DNA from: an uncultured bacterium
GTDB taxonomy: Bacteria > Hydrogenedentota > Hydrogenedentia > Hydrogenedentales > SLHB01
Direction of reading: 5' to 3'
Assembly (NCBI GenBank): GCA_937928585.1
Contig: CALEZK010000565.1
Location: forward strand, 1-14,507
DNA: 14,507 nucleotides
The translations under genes and the position numbers were made by a program. Under the pieces are notes generated by a model. The model was given only the letters and a program-made list of their open reading frames with translations. It did no database searches and was not told the origin of the DNA. Position 1 is the first letter of the stretch, and each line of letters starts with the position of its first letter. Below, piece by piece: positions 6,139 through 12,720 of this stretch.

Positions 6139-6929
6139 AAATCTGCATGGCAGGCGCCTGCGGGCGCATGGGTCGTCGCATCCTGGAGATCGCTATTGCC
6201 GAAGGCTTGACCATCGGCGGCGCGTTTGACGTGCCCACCATGTCGGGCATGGAACTCGTCATCGGCTCGGAAAAAGGCAAGCCCCGGATCATTCCCGTCT
6301 CTTCCGATCCCGCGCGCGAGCTCGCGAAATCCGACGTGCTCATCGATTTCACCATCGCCGAAGCCTGCGTCGAGAATGTCCGCATCGCAACCGAACACAA
6401 TCGGCCTTCCGTCGTTGGCACCACCGGCCTCAACGATGCGCAAAAGAAGGCCCTCGCCGCCATGGCTGAAAAAGTCGCCATCGTATACGCGCCGAACATG
6501 AGCGTCGGCGTGAATCTGCTTTTTAAGCTGACTTCTGAAGTCGCAAGCATTCTCGGCCTCGACTACAACATCGAGATCACCGAGATTCACCACAACCAGA
6601 AGAAAGATAGCCCGAGCGGCACCGCAGTCCGTCTCGCCGAATGCGCCGCCCAGGCGCTAGGCCTCAACTACGAAGAAGACGTGGCCCACGGCCGCGAAGG
6701 CATGGTCGGCGCGCGTCCGCTACGCCAGATCGGCATGCACGCCCTGCGCGGCGGCGATGTCGTCGGCGAGCACACGGTCAGTTTCGTCGGTGAAGGTGAA
6801 CGCATCGAATTGACGCACCGCGCGCACAATCGCGACAACTTCGCGCGCGGCGCCATCCGCGCCGCCAAGTTTGCGGTCCACGCACAGCCCGGCCTATACG
6901 ACATGCAGGACGTACTCGGACTGCGCTAA
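6135..6929 (+). CDS. dapB: 4-hydroxy-tetrahydrodipicolinate reductase
   Basis: DapB reduces the DapA product with NAD(P)H to tetrahydrodipicolinate. The 264-residue protein has the N-terminal Rossmann motif GACGRMGR (7-14) and an acidic residue after the second strand (Asp32 in GGAFD), which usually favours NADH. VGTTGL (94-99) follows, then the catalytic and substrate-binding block EIHHNQKKDSPSGTA (150-164), with His152, His153 and Lys156 corresponding to E. coli His159, His160 and Lys163. The C-terminal segment RAHNRDNFARGA is also typical. The frame is open upstream to 5781, but that part overlaps dapA and is not DapB-like. GTG 6135, overlapping the dapA stop by 4 bases, gives the family length and start. 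The downstream region is convergent with the kinase gene. Confidence 0.95.
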   Translation: MKICMAGACGRMGRRILEIAIAEGLTIGGAFDVPTMSGMELVIGSEKGKPRIIPVSSDPARELAKSDVLIDFTIAEACVENVRIATEHNRPSVVGTTGLNDAQKKALAAMAEKVAIVYAPNMSVGVNLLFKLTSEVASILGLDYNIEITEIHHNQKKDSPSGTAVRLAECAAQALGLNYEEDVAHGREGMVGARPLRQIGMHALRGGDVVGEHTVSFVGEGERIELTHRAHNRDNFARGAIRAAKFAVHAQPGLYDMQDVLGLR

Positions 6930-7037
6930 AAAAGGGAGGGCGGTCGTCCCGCGAGCCGCACCTCGCAAGCGCTGGCAAACAGCAAAAACCGCGTTGCCAA
7001 AAACGAGACGAAGCAAATCCGAGATTTTTCTGGAGTG

Positions 7038-7070
7038 CTGTAGCAGAGTCCGCTTCGGACGGCGCTACAG
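7038..7070 (+). terminator. Long two-part hairpin after dapB, possible terminator
   Basis: CTGTAGC (7038-7044) pairs with GCTACAG (7064-7070). Inside, GTCCG (7048-7052) pairs with CGGAC (7056-7060), with a 3-by-3 internal loop and a 3-base end loop. The sequence that follows (CTTTGGCTTATTATT) is only moderately T-rich. It lies 108 bases after the dapB stop, so it could end the dapAB transcript or be a mobile palindromic repeat. The rest of 6930-7207 holds no gene that I can support. Confidence 0.45.
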
Positions 7071-7207
7071 CTTTGGCTTATTATTCGCTGCGCAAGACGC
7101 ATCCGGCGTTTCTCAACGTCAACCGTAGCCAAAACGCTATCACCTCAAACGCAGTCCAAAAAAAAGTATCGAAGTGCTACCAAGTATAAGTATGGGTATA
7201 CAAGAAT

Positions 7208-7410
7208 CGCCACCTGTCTTTACCCCGAAGGGGTAGTAGCGCGCAGTCCGCCGCGGCGCTGCTCTGGGCAAAGTTTCGGATGACGCCGCGTGTCTTTACC
7301 CCGAAGGGGTATTTGCGTGCAGCCCAGGATTGCGACGCGCTTCGCGGCGCTATCCTGGGTAAAGTACCCACCCACCGCATCAATCCCGAAGGGGTTGAGG
7401 AACCCTCGCA
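7208..7410. repeat. Array of three palindromic intergenic repeats
   Basis: Two units contain the identical palindrome TACCCCGAAGGGGTA (7221-7235 and 7297-7311), exactly 76 bases apart within 28 bases that match except at two positions. A third, diverged unit has CAATCCCGAAGGGGTTG (7381-7397). Each of the first two is followed by a second hairpin ending in CTGGG-Y-AAAGT; in unit two its arms are CCCAGGAT (7323-7330) and ATCCTGGG (7352-7359) around an inner CGCG/CGCG stem. The third palindrome keeps its pairing through changed base pairs. The array fills the end of the convergent gap between dapB and the kinase and reaches almost to the kinase stop. Short reading frames across it are not genes. 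Confidence 0.8.
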
Positions 7411-7417
7411 TGTTGGA

Positions 7418-8260
7418 TCAAATCCGCGACTTCCCGACATCCGCCAAAACAATGCGCAACTGATCGCAGCTCTCGTATCGCTTCGCCGGGTCCTTCTCGA
7501 TCATCTTCATGATTACATCGCCGAGCGACTGGGGACACCGCCGATTCACCATATGCGGATGCAGCGGCACCGCGCGCAAATGCGCCTGATACAGCCGTTG
7601 AAGATTGTCGACCTCGAACGGCAGTTTGCCCGTAAACATTAGATACAGCGCGATGCCGAGCGAATAAATGTCGCTGCGGCTTGTCGCCTTCTGGCCCATG
7701 ATGATTTCCGGCGCAACGTACATCGGCGTGATCTGTTCCGCAAGGCCGGAATCAAAGAACGGAATGTTGCGCGCCCTGCACAGCGAATAATCCGAAAGCT
7801 TTGCAACGCCCTTGCGCGTGAAAAGAATGTTGCCGGGCTTCAAATCGTGGTGCGTGAATCCCTGATCGTGAATGTACTGCAATCCATTGCAGATCTGCGC
7901 GACGATCACCAGCCGCTCTTCCAGGTTCCACGTGCGGTTCTCGATGTACCACTTCATGTCCGGCCCGTCGACGTATTCCATCGTCAGGCAAAGGCCTTCT
8001 GGCCCTTCTATAAATTCGAGCACGCGCACGACATTCTGATGGTTAAATTTCAGGAAGGATTGCACGCTCTTTGCAAAGTCACGCACCTGCGAATTGTTCC
8101 GGAAAAAGTTCGCGTGAAACAGTTTCACCGCCACCACTTCGCCCTTCACGGTATCTATCGCGCGATAGACCGTGCCGGTGCCGCCGCGCCCCAACACGCG
8201 GTCGCACTTAAAGTGATACAGCTTTAAGCGATCGGGTAATTCTGGTTGCTTCATGCTCAT
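7418..8260 (-). CDS. Small cytosolic Ser/Thr protein kinase (Hanks type, atypical motifs)
   Basis: This 280-residue protein is a bare kinase domain with no membrane segment or sensor domain. It has the Gly-rich loop GRGGTGTVYRA (24-34), ATP-anchoring Lys46 (VAVK), the catalytic loop HHDLKPGN (137-144) with Asp139 and Asn144, metal-binding Asp157 and the APE motif (183-185). Three usual residues differ: the alpha-C Glu position is Ser65, HRD is HHD (a non-RD kinase) and DFG is DYS. The core catalytic residues remain, so activity is likely but regulation by activation-loop phosphorylation is less likely. It is the last gene of the gat-rsfS run, 41 bases after rsfS, and may act on translation or membrane partners encoded there (inference). 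Two starts are possible, ATG 8260 and ATG 8254; GGGAG upstream is rather distant from both. Confidence 0.92.
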   Translation of the reverse strand: MSMKQPELPDRLKLYHFKCDRVLGRGGTGTVYRAIDTVKGEVVAVKLFHANFFRNNSQVRDFAKSVQSFLKFNHQNVVRVLEFIEGPEGLCLTMEYVDGPDMKWYIENRTWNLEERLVIVAQICNGLQYIHDQGFTHHDLKPGNILFTRKGVAKLSDYSLCRARNIPFFDSGLAEQITPMYVAPEIIMGQKATSRSDIYSLGIALYLMFTGKLPFEVDNLQRLYQAHLRAVPLHPHMVNRRCPQSLGDVIMKMIEKDPAKRYESCDQLRIVLADVGKSRI

Positions 8261-8278
8261 CGAAAATTACTGACTCCC

Positions 8279-8301
8279 GCGGTCAATACCGCAGGCCTGC
8301 G
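8279..8301 (-). other. Overlapping inverted repeats between rsfS and the kinase gene
   Basis: CGCAGGCCTGCG (8290-8301) is a perfect 12-base palindrome. It overlaps a second hairpin, GCGGT (8279-8283) with ACCGC (8288-8292), which has a 4-base loop. The two share bases 8290-8292, so in RNA only one can form fully. They occupy most of the 41-base gap between the rsfS stop and the kinase start. Confidence 0.45.
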
Positions 8302-8688
8302 CTAACTGTCCAGTCCGAGATCGATCTTCGGCGCGTCGCCCCACAGTCCGTCCAAATCGTAAAACTCGCGGGCTTCTTTCCGAAATATATGCACGATCAC
8401 GTTTCCATAATCCAACACGAGCCAGCCGTTGCGATGGCTGCCTTCCGAGTGCCGCGCCTTGATGCCCGCGTCGCGCATCCCCGAAAGGATCGCCCCCGAG
8501 ATCGCCTTCACGTGCGGCTCACTCGTGCCCGTGCAGACCACGAAACTGTCGGCAATCACCGTAAGGCCCCGCAAATCGTACGCGCGGATGTCCTCCGCCT
8601 TGTGTTCGTCGGCCAATGCCGCGATGCGTCGCGTATCCAGCACGAAATCCGGCTCGGTTGCCGGCGCTTTTTTTACGAGATTTTTCAA
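8302..8688 (-). CDS. rsfS: Ribosomal silencing factor RsfS (Iojap family)
   Basis: RsfS binds ribosomal protein uL14 on the large subunit and blocks joining with the small subunit when nutrients are low. The 128-residue protein carries the family pattern IRAYDLRGLTVIADSFVVCT followed by GTSEPHVKAI (34-63), then GNVIVHIF and the hallmark DLDGLWGDAP near the C-terminus. The start is a TTG at 8688, supported by GGAAGGA (8699-8693) 4 bases upstream; it begins 13 bases after the gatB stop, so the two genes are in one transcript. An Iojap gene commonly sits beside nadD or proline-related genes, so this position after gatB is less usual. Confidence 0.95.
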   Translation of the reverse strand: MKNLVKKAPATEPDFVLDTRRIAALADEHKAEDIRAYDLRGLTVIADSFVVCTGTSEPHVKAISGAILSGMRDAGIKARHSEGSHRNGWLVLDYGNVIVHIFRKEAREFYDLDGLWGDAPKIDLGLDS

Positions 8689-8701
8689 AGTGTCCTTCCG
8701 C

Positions 8702-10138
8702 TTACTCGGCCTCGCCCAGCACGCGCTTCAAGACCTCGTTCGCCAGTTGCGGGTTCGCTTTGCCCTTGGTCGCCTTCATCAACTGGCCGACCAGGAAGCC
8801 AAATGCCTTCTCCTTGCCGCCGCGAAAATCGGCCACGGGGCCGGGGTTCGCTGCAAGGATCTCTCGCGCCACCGCCTCAATGGCCGACGTGTCGCTGATC
8901 TGCACAAGGCCCTTCTCTTCGACCAGGACCTTCGGGGCCTTTCCGGACTCGAACATGCCGGCGAGAAGGTCTTTTGCGATCTTCCCGCTAATTGTACCAT
9001 CCTCGATCAATTTCAGCATGCCCGCCATATGCTCGTGCGTAACCTTGCTGTCGGTCAGTTCCTGCTTGTGCTCCGTCAGCAGCGCCTGCAACTCGACCGT
9101 GATCCAGTTTGCCGCCTGTTTCGGCTGGCATCCCATACGCACGACCGCCTCGTAGTAGTCCGCCATCGGCTTCTCGCCGGTCAACACACCCGCGTCATAC
9201 GCGGACAGGCCAAATTCAGACTCGAACCGCGCCCGCCGCGCTTGCGGCAGTTCCGGCAACGATTCGCGAATGGCCTTTTCCCAAGCCTCATCCACGACAA
9301 TCGGCACCAAGTCCGGATCCGGGAAATACCGGTAATCGTGCGCGGACTCCTTCGCCCGCTGGGAGAAGGTGATGCCGCGATCCGCGTCCCAGCCGCGCGT
9401 CTCCTGCACGACCGTGCCGCCCTCGTCGAGCAGCTTCGACTGACGCGCAATCTCGAACTCGATCGCCTTCTGAATCCCGCTGAACGACGCGACGTTCTTT
9501 ACTTCGGTCTTCGTCCCGAAAGGCGTCGTGCCCGCGGGGCGAATGCTGATGTTCGCCTCCGCGCGCAAGGATCCCTCTTCCATGTTGCAATCGCTCACGT
9601 CAAGGTAGCGCAACAATTGCTTCAATTCCGTAAGATACGCGAATGCCTCGTCCGCGCCATGAATGTCCGGTTCGGTCACGATCTCCAGAAGCGTCACGCC
9701 GCAGCGGTTGAAGTCCACGCCGCTCTCGCCACCGCCGATCGTGTGCGTGTTGCGCGCCGTGTCTTCTTCAAGATGTGCGCGCGTAATACCGATGCGCTTC
9801 GTCGCGCCGTTTGATTTGATGTCGATATAACCGTTCGCGCAAAGCGGCAGGTCGTACTGGCTGATCTGATAGTTCTTCGCAAGATCGGGATAGAAATAGT
9901 TCTTACGGTCCATCTTTGACCAGCGCGATATCGTGCAGTTCAACGCAAGCCCGACCGCCACCGACATCTCGATCGCGCGCTTGTTGATCACCGGCAACAC
10001 ACCCGGCATTCCAAGGCACACGGGGCACACATTCGTGTTCGCCGGCGCATGAAAATTCGTGCTGCAACCGCAAAATACCTTCGACTTCGTACTCAACTCG
10101 ACATGGACTTCCATGCCGATAACTGGTTCGTATTTCAT
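8702..10138 (-). CDS. gatB: Asp-tRNA(Asn)/Glu-tRNA(Gln) amidotransferase subunit B
   Basis: GatB binds the mischarged tRNA and activates its glutamyl or aspartyl side chain with ATP before amidation with ammonia from GatA. The 478-residue protein opens with MKYEPVIGMEVHVEL, as in the family. It has the zinc-type cysteines FCGCS (22-26) and CPVCLGMPG (38-46), the segment MDRKNYFYPDLAKNYQISQY, the EEDTA and EGSLRAEANIS motifs, and a complete helical/YqeY-like tail. The frame is open upstream to a TTG at 10177, but family homology starts at ATG 10138, where AGGTG lies very close (about 2-3 bases), a short spacing. A near-identical copy of the first 33 coding bases occurs at 10699-10731. It is separated from gatA by two membrane genes and followed by rsfS. 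Confidence 0.97.
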   Translation of the reverse strand: MKYEPVIGMEVHVELSTKSKVFCGCSTNFHAPANTNVCPVCLGMPGVLPVINKRAIEMSVAVGLALNCTISRWSKMDRKNYFYPDLAKNYQISQYDLPLCANGYIDIKSNGATKRIGITRAHLEEDTARNTHTIGGGESGVDFNRCGVTLLEIVTEPDIHGADEAFAYLTELKQLLRYLDVSDCNMEEGSLRAEANISIRPAGTTPFGTKTEVKNVASFSGIQKAIEFEIARQSKLLDEGGTVVQETRGWDADRGITFSQRAKESAHDYRYFPDPDLVPIVVDEAWEKAIRESLPELPQARRARFESEFGLSAYDAGVLTGEKPMADYYEAVVRMGCQPKQAANWITVELQALLTEHKQELTDSKVTHEHMAGMLKLIEDGTISGKIAKDLLAGMFESGKAPKVLVEEKGLVQISDTSAIEAVAREILAANPGPVADFRGGKEKAFGFLVGQLMKATKGKANPQLANEVLKRVLGEAE

Positions 10139-10140
10139 TT
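10106..10140. repeat. Direct repeat copy 1 (start of gatB)
   Basis: These 35 bases match 10699-10733 at 33 positions; the two differences are adjacent (TA versus AT on one strand). Both copies have the same orientation, and their starts are 593 bases apart. Copy 1 is the functional gatB start; copy 2 is the vestigial frame between the two membrane genes. The intervening segment carries the 133-residue membrane gene. The gap 10139-10252 otherwise shows no gene. Confidence 0.85.
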
Positions 10141-10252
10141 CACCTGCGCTCTTTTGCCTCAATCCATTCGTTCGCAATGTTTCTTGCGTTACTGCGATAA
10201 CAACGCTGTGTACCCGTCTCGTGTCGTGTGTGAATAGTCAGTTAAATCCAAA

Positions 10253-10654
10253 CTATTTTTCTTTAATGGCGTCATCGGCATGCGGGTCGCGGCCCGGCCA
10301 ACGGAAAAAGTGAAGCGAATTCGGCGTTTTATTCTGTTCTTGTGCCCACTCGGTTCTGCAAAGCGCGCGCTTTGCTATCCAGAAATGCAGGAAGATCGAA
10401 AGCGTTGCACCAATCATCAAAATCACGGGCAATTGCCAGCGTGCATCAGCCTGACTTGGAATGGAACTGCCCAGTAAGTTGGAGACTGACAGAGAAGCAC
10501 CAAAAGCTACGAGCAACGTAATAAGGCAAATCGTAGGAAGAATCTCTCTATTAAACTTTCGTTTCTCAATCTCAGTCATGTGCGCGTGAATGGACTGCAA
10601 CTGCTCCGTCTGGACGAGTCGAATTGGATTCCAATCGTTCTTACTCATGTCCAT
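10253..10654 (-). CDS. Small two-helix membrane protein B, paralogue of the next upstream gene
   Basis: This is a 133-residue protein of unknown function. A charged N-terminal helix (QLQSIHAHMTEIEKRK, 18-33) precedes two membrane segments (about 38-61 and 73-94) with a short polar loop between. A cytosolic tail follows with the motif RALCRTEWAQEQNKTP (96-111). The paralogue at 10739-11095 shares the helix pattern Q-x-Q-x-I-x-x-H-M-T-x-x-E-x-x-K and the ALC-x-T-x-W-A-x-E-Q-x-x-T-P motif. AGGAG (10663-10659) lies 4 bases before ATG 10654 and 10 bases before a second ATG at 10648, so either may be used. Base composition is low for this window: in 10501-10560 I count 22 G/C of 60, against 34 of 60 in gatB at 9241-9300. 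It lies between gatA and gatB in the same direction. Confidence 0.8.
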   Translation of the reverse strand: MDMSKNDWNPIRLVQTEQLQSIHAHMTEIEKRKFNREILPTICLITLLVAFGASLSVSNLLGSSIPSQADARWQLPVILMIGATLSIFLHFWIAKRALCRTEWAQEQNKTPNSLHFFRWPGRDPHADDAIKEK

Positions 10655-10683
10655 GTGTCTCCTGGCAGAATCATGTTGAGAGG

Positions 10684-10731
10684 TCAGCTGTGGGCGCAGA
10701 CTTCCATGCCGAATACTGGTTCGTATTTCAT
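10684..10731 (-). pseudogene. Vestigial copy of the gatB 5' end
   Basis: The frame reads MKYEPVFGMEVCAHS and then stops at TGA. Its first 11 residues equal the GatB N-terminus except Ile7 to Phe. The DNA match to the gatB start is 33 of 35 bases (10699-10733), after which similarity ends abruptly at codon 12. It lies 7 bases after the stop of the upstream membrane gene and 29 bases before the start of the second. It looks like a remnant of a duplication or insertion at the gatB start. Whether it is translated is unknown. Confidence 0.75.
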
Positions 10732-10738
10732 TTTCGTT

Positions 10739-11095
10739 CTATCTGCTTATCATTTTGTCGAAAACATCCAGTTTCAATTTGCCCGGCGTGTAGCCTTGTT
10801 CACGTGCCCACGCCGTATTGCAGAGTGCTTGCTTAATGCGCCAGCGCGCTACAAGAATTGCCGCCAACCATAAAACAAAACCACCTAATGCCGCCAACCA
10901 TTCAAAGGGCGAACTCTCTTCGCCTTTCAACCAATTAGTAAGAACTGGAGGCAAAAAGATGGCGATAGGGAGAACAACAACTATGCTGTCGAGAACTACT
11001 CGCCCAATATACTTTAGTTGCTCCATACCAGTCATATGCCGATATATTTTCTGAACCTGCTTTGATTGATAGGCATCCAATGCCGAAAAATTCAT
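10739..11095 (-). CDS. Small two-helix membrane protein A
   Basis: This 118-residue protein of unknown function has the same plan as its neighbour. An amphipathic N-terminal helix (KQVQKIYRHMTGMEQLK, about 12-28) is followed by two membrane segments (about 33-52 and 67-85) joined by an acidic loop (LKGEESSPFEW). A basic cytosolic turn carries the motif QALCNTAWAREQGYTP (89-104). The start ATG 11095 has AAGGAG (11107-11102) 6 bases upstream; the longer frame to a TTG at 11119 lacks such support. The gene begins 43 bases after the gatA stop. No catalytic motif is visible. The conserved Cys and Trp in the tail motif are the best candidates for functional residues. It is not a known Gat subunit. 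Confidence 0.8.
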   Translation of the reverse strand: MNFSALDAYQSKQVQKIYRHMTGMEQLKYIGRVVLDSIVVVLPIAIFLPPVLTNWLKGEESSPFEWLAALGGFVLWLAAILVARWRIKQALCNTAWAREQGYTPGKLKLDVFDKMISR

Positions 11096-11138
11096 TTCGT
11101 GCTCCTTGGTGCAAGGCAATCTAAGGGCATATCATTGC

Positions 11139-12611
11139 TCACTTCACCGCCGTCGGCGTACCCATCTCAAACCCGCGTTTCTGCTCGTATGCATACGCCG
11201 TGCGCAGAATTGTTTCTTCGTCGAACGGTTTGCCGATGATCTGCAATCCCGCCGGCAATCCCGACGCCGTCAGCCCGCAGGGCATGCTCAACCCCGGTAT
11301 TCCCGCAAGGTTCACGCTGATCGTGTAAATATCGCTCAGGTACATGTCCAGCGGGTTCGCCGCTTTCTCGCCGATCTTGAACGCCGGAGTGGGGGAGGTC
11401 GGCGTGAGAATCACGTCGCACTTCTCGAAAGCCTCCGTAAAATCGCGGCGAATCAGCGAACGTACTTTCTGTGCTTTCAGATAATATGCGTCGTAGTACC
11501 CGCTCGAAAGCACGTACGTGCCCAGCATGATGCGACGCCGCACTTCCGGACCATATCCGTCCGTCTTCGTACGCGTGTACATGTCCATCGTAGTTTTCGC
11601 GTCCGCGGCGCGGGTCGCATACCGCACGCCGTCAAACCGCGCGAGGTTCGAGCTCGCTTCCGCCGTGCAGATGATGTAATACACCGCGATTGCGTAGTCC
11701 GTATGCGGCAGGGTGACTTCCACAACCCTCGCGCCTTCCTTCTCGAGCACAGCGACAGCCGCCATGACCTTGTCGCGCATCTCGGCATTCAGCGCGTCGG
11801 TGAAGTACTCTTTCGGCAATCCAATGCGCAGACCCGCAACGTCCGTTGTCAGTGCCTTCGTAAAGTCCGGCACCGGCAGATTTGCCGAGGTCGAATCCTT
11901 CGGATCGCGTCCGCACATGATGTTCAACGCAATCGCGCAGTCTTCCACGTCTTTCGTGAAAGGACCAATCTGATCCAGCGACGAAGCGAACGCCACGAGA
12001 CCATAACGCGAAATGCGCCCGTAGGTCGGCTTGAGTCCCACACACCCCACGCACGCCGCGGGTTGACGAATCGATCCGCCGGTATCGCTGCCAAGCGCGA
12101 TGGCACATTCGTCCGCCGCAACCGCCGCCGCCGAACCGCCGCTCGATCCGCCCGGCACGCAATCCAGGTTCCAGGGGTTGCGCGTCGTATGAATCGACGA
12201 GTTCTCCGTCGAAGAACCCATCGCAAACTCGTCCATGTTCAGTTTGCCGAGAAACACCGCGCCAGCATTGGCGAGACGCTCCACCGCCGTGCCGTCAAAC
12301 GGGCTACGATATCCCTTGAGGATTTTCGAGCAACACGTGGTCGTGCCCAGCTTCGTGCAGAAAACGTCTTTCAGCCCAATCGGCACGCCCGCCAAAGGCC
12401 CAACGTCTTCACCAGCCTTGATGCGCGCATCGACAGCCTGCGCCTGTGCGCGCGCGGCATCATTCCAAACGTCGACATAAGCCTTTACTTTACTGTCGAC
12501 TTCCGCAATCCGCCCGAGATGACTCTCCGTCACCTCCAGCGCGGAAACCTTGCCCCCGCGCACAGCATCTCGAATTTCATGCGCAGTCTTCTGATACCAC
12601 TTCTCGCTCAT
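11139..12611 (-). CDS. gatA: Asp-tRNA(Asn)/Glu-tRNA(Gln) amidotransferase subunit A
   Basis: GatA is the amidase subunit: it hydrolyses glutamine (or asparagine) and sends ammonia to GatB for conversion of Glu-tRNA(Gln) or Asp-tRNA(Asn). The 490-residue protein shows the full amidase-signature Ser-cisSer-Lys triad: Lys81 in PIGLKDVF, cis-Ser156 in PGGSSGGSAAAVAA and nucleophile Ser180 in GSDTGGSIRQPA. Length and order are normal for GatA. Start ATG 12611 has AGGGA (12620-12616) 4 bases upstream. It follows gatC after 109 bases and precedes membrane gene A by 43 bases, all in one direction. Presence of GatCAB suggests indirect synthesis of Gln-tRNA and/or Asn-tRNA; which one depends on the genome's GlnRS and AsnRS content, not visible here. 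Confidence 0.98.
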   Translation of the reverse strand: MSEKWYQKTAHEIRDAVRGGKVSALEVTESHLGRIAEVDSKVKAYVDVWNDAARAQAQAVDARIKAGEDVGPLAGVPIGLKDVFCTKLGTTTCCSKILKGYRSPFDGTAVERLANAGAVFLGKLNMDEFAMGSSTENSSIHTTRNPWNLDCVPGGSSGGSAAAVAADECAIALGSDTGGSIRQPAACVGCVGLKPTYGRISRYGLVAFASSLDQIGPFTKDVEDCAIALNIMCGRDPKDSTSANLPVPDFTKALTTDVAGLRIGLPKEYFTDALNAEMRDKVMAAVAVLEKEGARVVEVTLPHTDYAIAVYYIICTAEASSNLARFDGVRYATRAADAKTTMDMYTRTKTDGYGPEVRRRIMLGTYVLSSGYYDAYYLKAQKVRSLIRRDFTEAFEKCDVILTPTSPTPAFKIGEKAANPLDMYLSDIYTISVNLAGIPGLSMPCGLTASGLPAGLQIIGKPFDEETILRTAYAYEQKRGFEMGTPTAVK

Positions 12612-12720
12612 GCATTCCCTAACTTATCAAGCACCCAATCGGTCTCTAGTGCTCATGCTAATTTTCGTGCTCGTGCTCGTAATCGAACTTCGTATTTTCC
12701 CTCTCGCAACAAGCTGTTCG

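Noticed and set aside
7215..7397. Possible CRISPR array
   Set aside because: There are only three units, the repeats are palindromic cores of about 15-17 bases, the intervening sequences are themselves hairpins with shared ends, and no cas gene is nearby.
7177..7642. Short open frames on both strands across the repeat array
   Set aside because: Their translations follow the palindromic repeats and one runs antisense into the kinase gene. No ribosome-binding site or family supports them.
8429..9814. 461-codon open frame on the + strand
   Set aside because: It is antisense to rsfS and gatB, with Arg-rich, low-complexity translation and no recognisable motif.
10139..11138. Insertion sequence between gatA and gatB
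   Set aside because: There is no transposase and no terminal inverted repeats were found; only the 35-base direct repeat suggests an insertion or duplication event.
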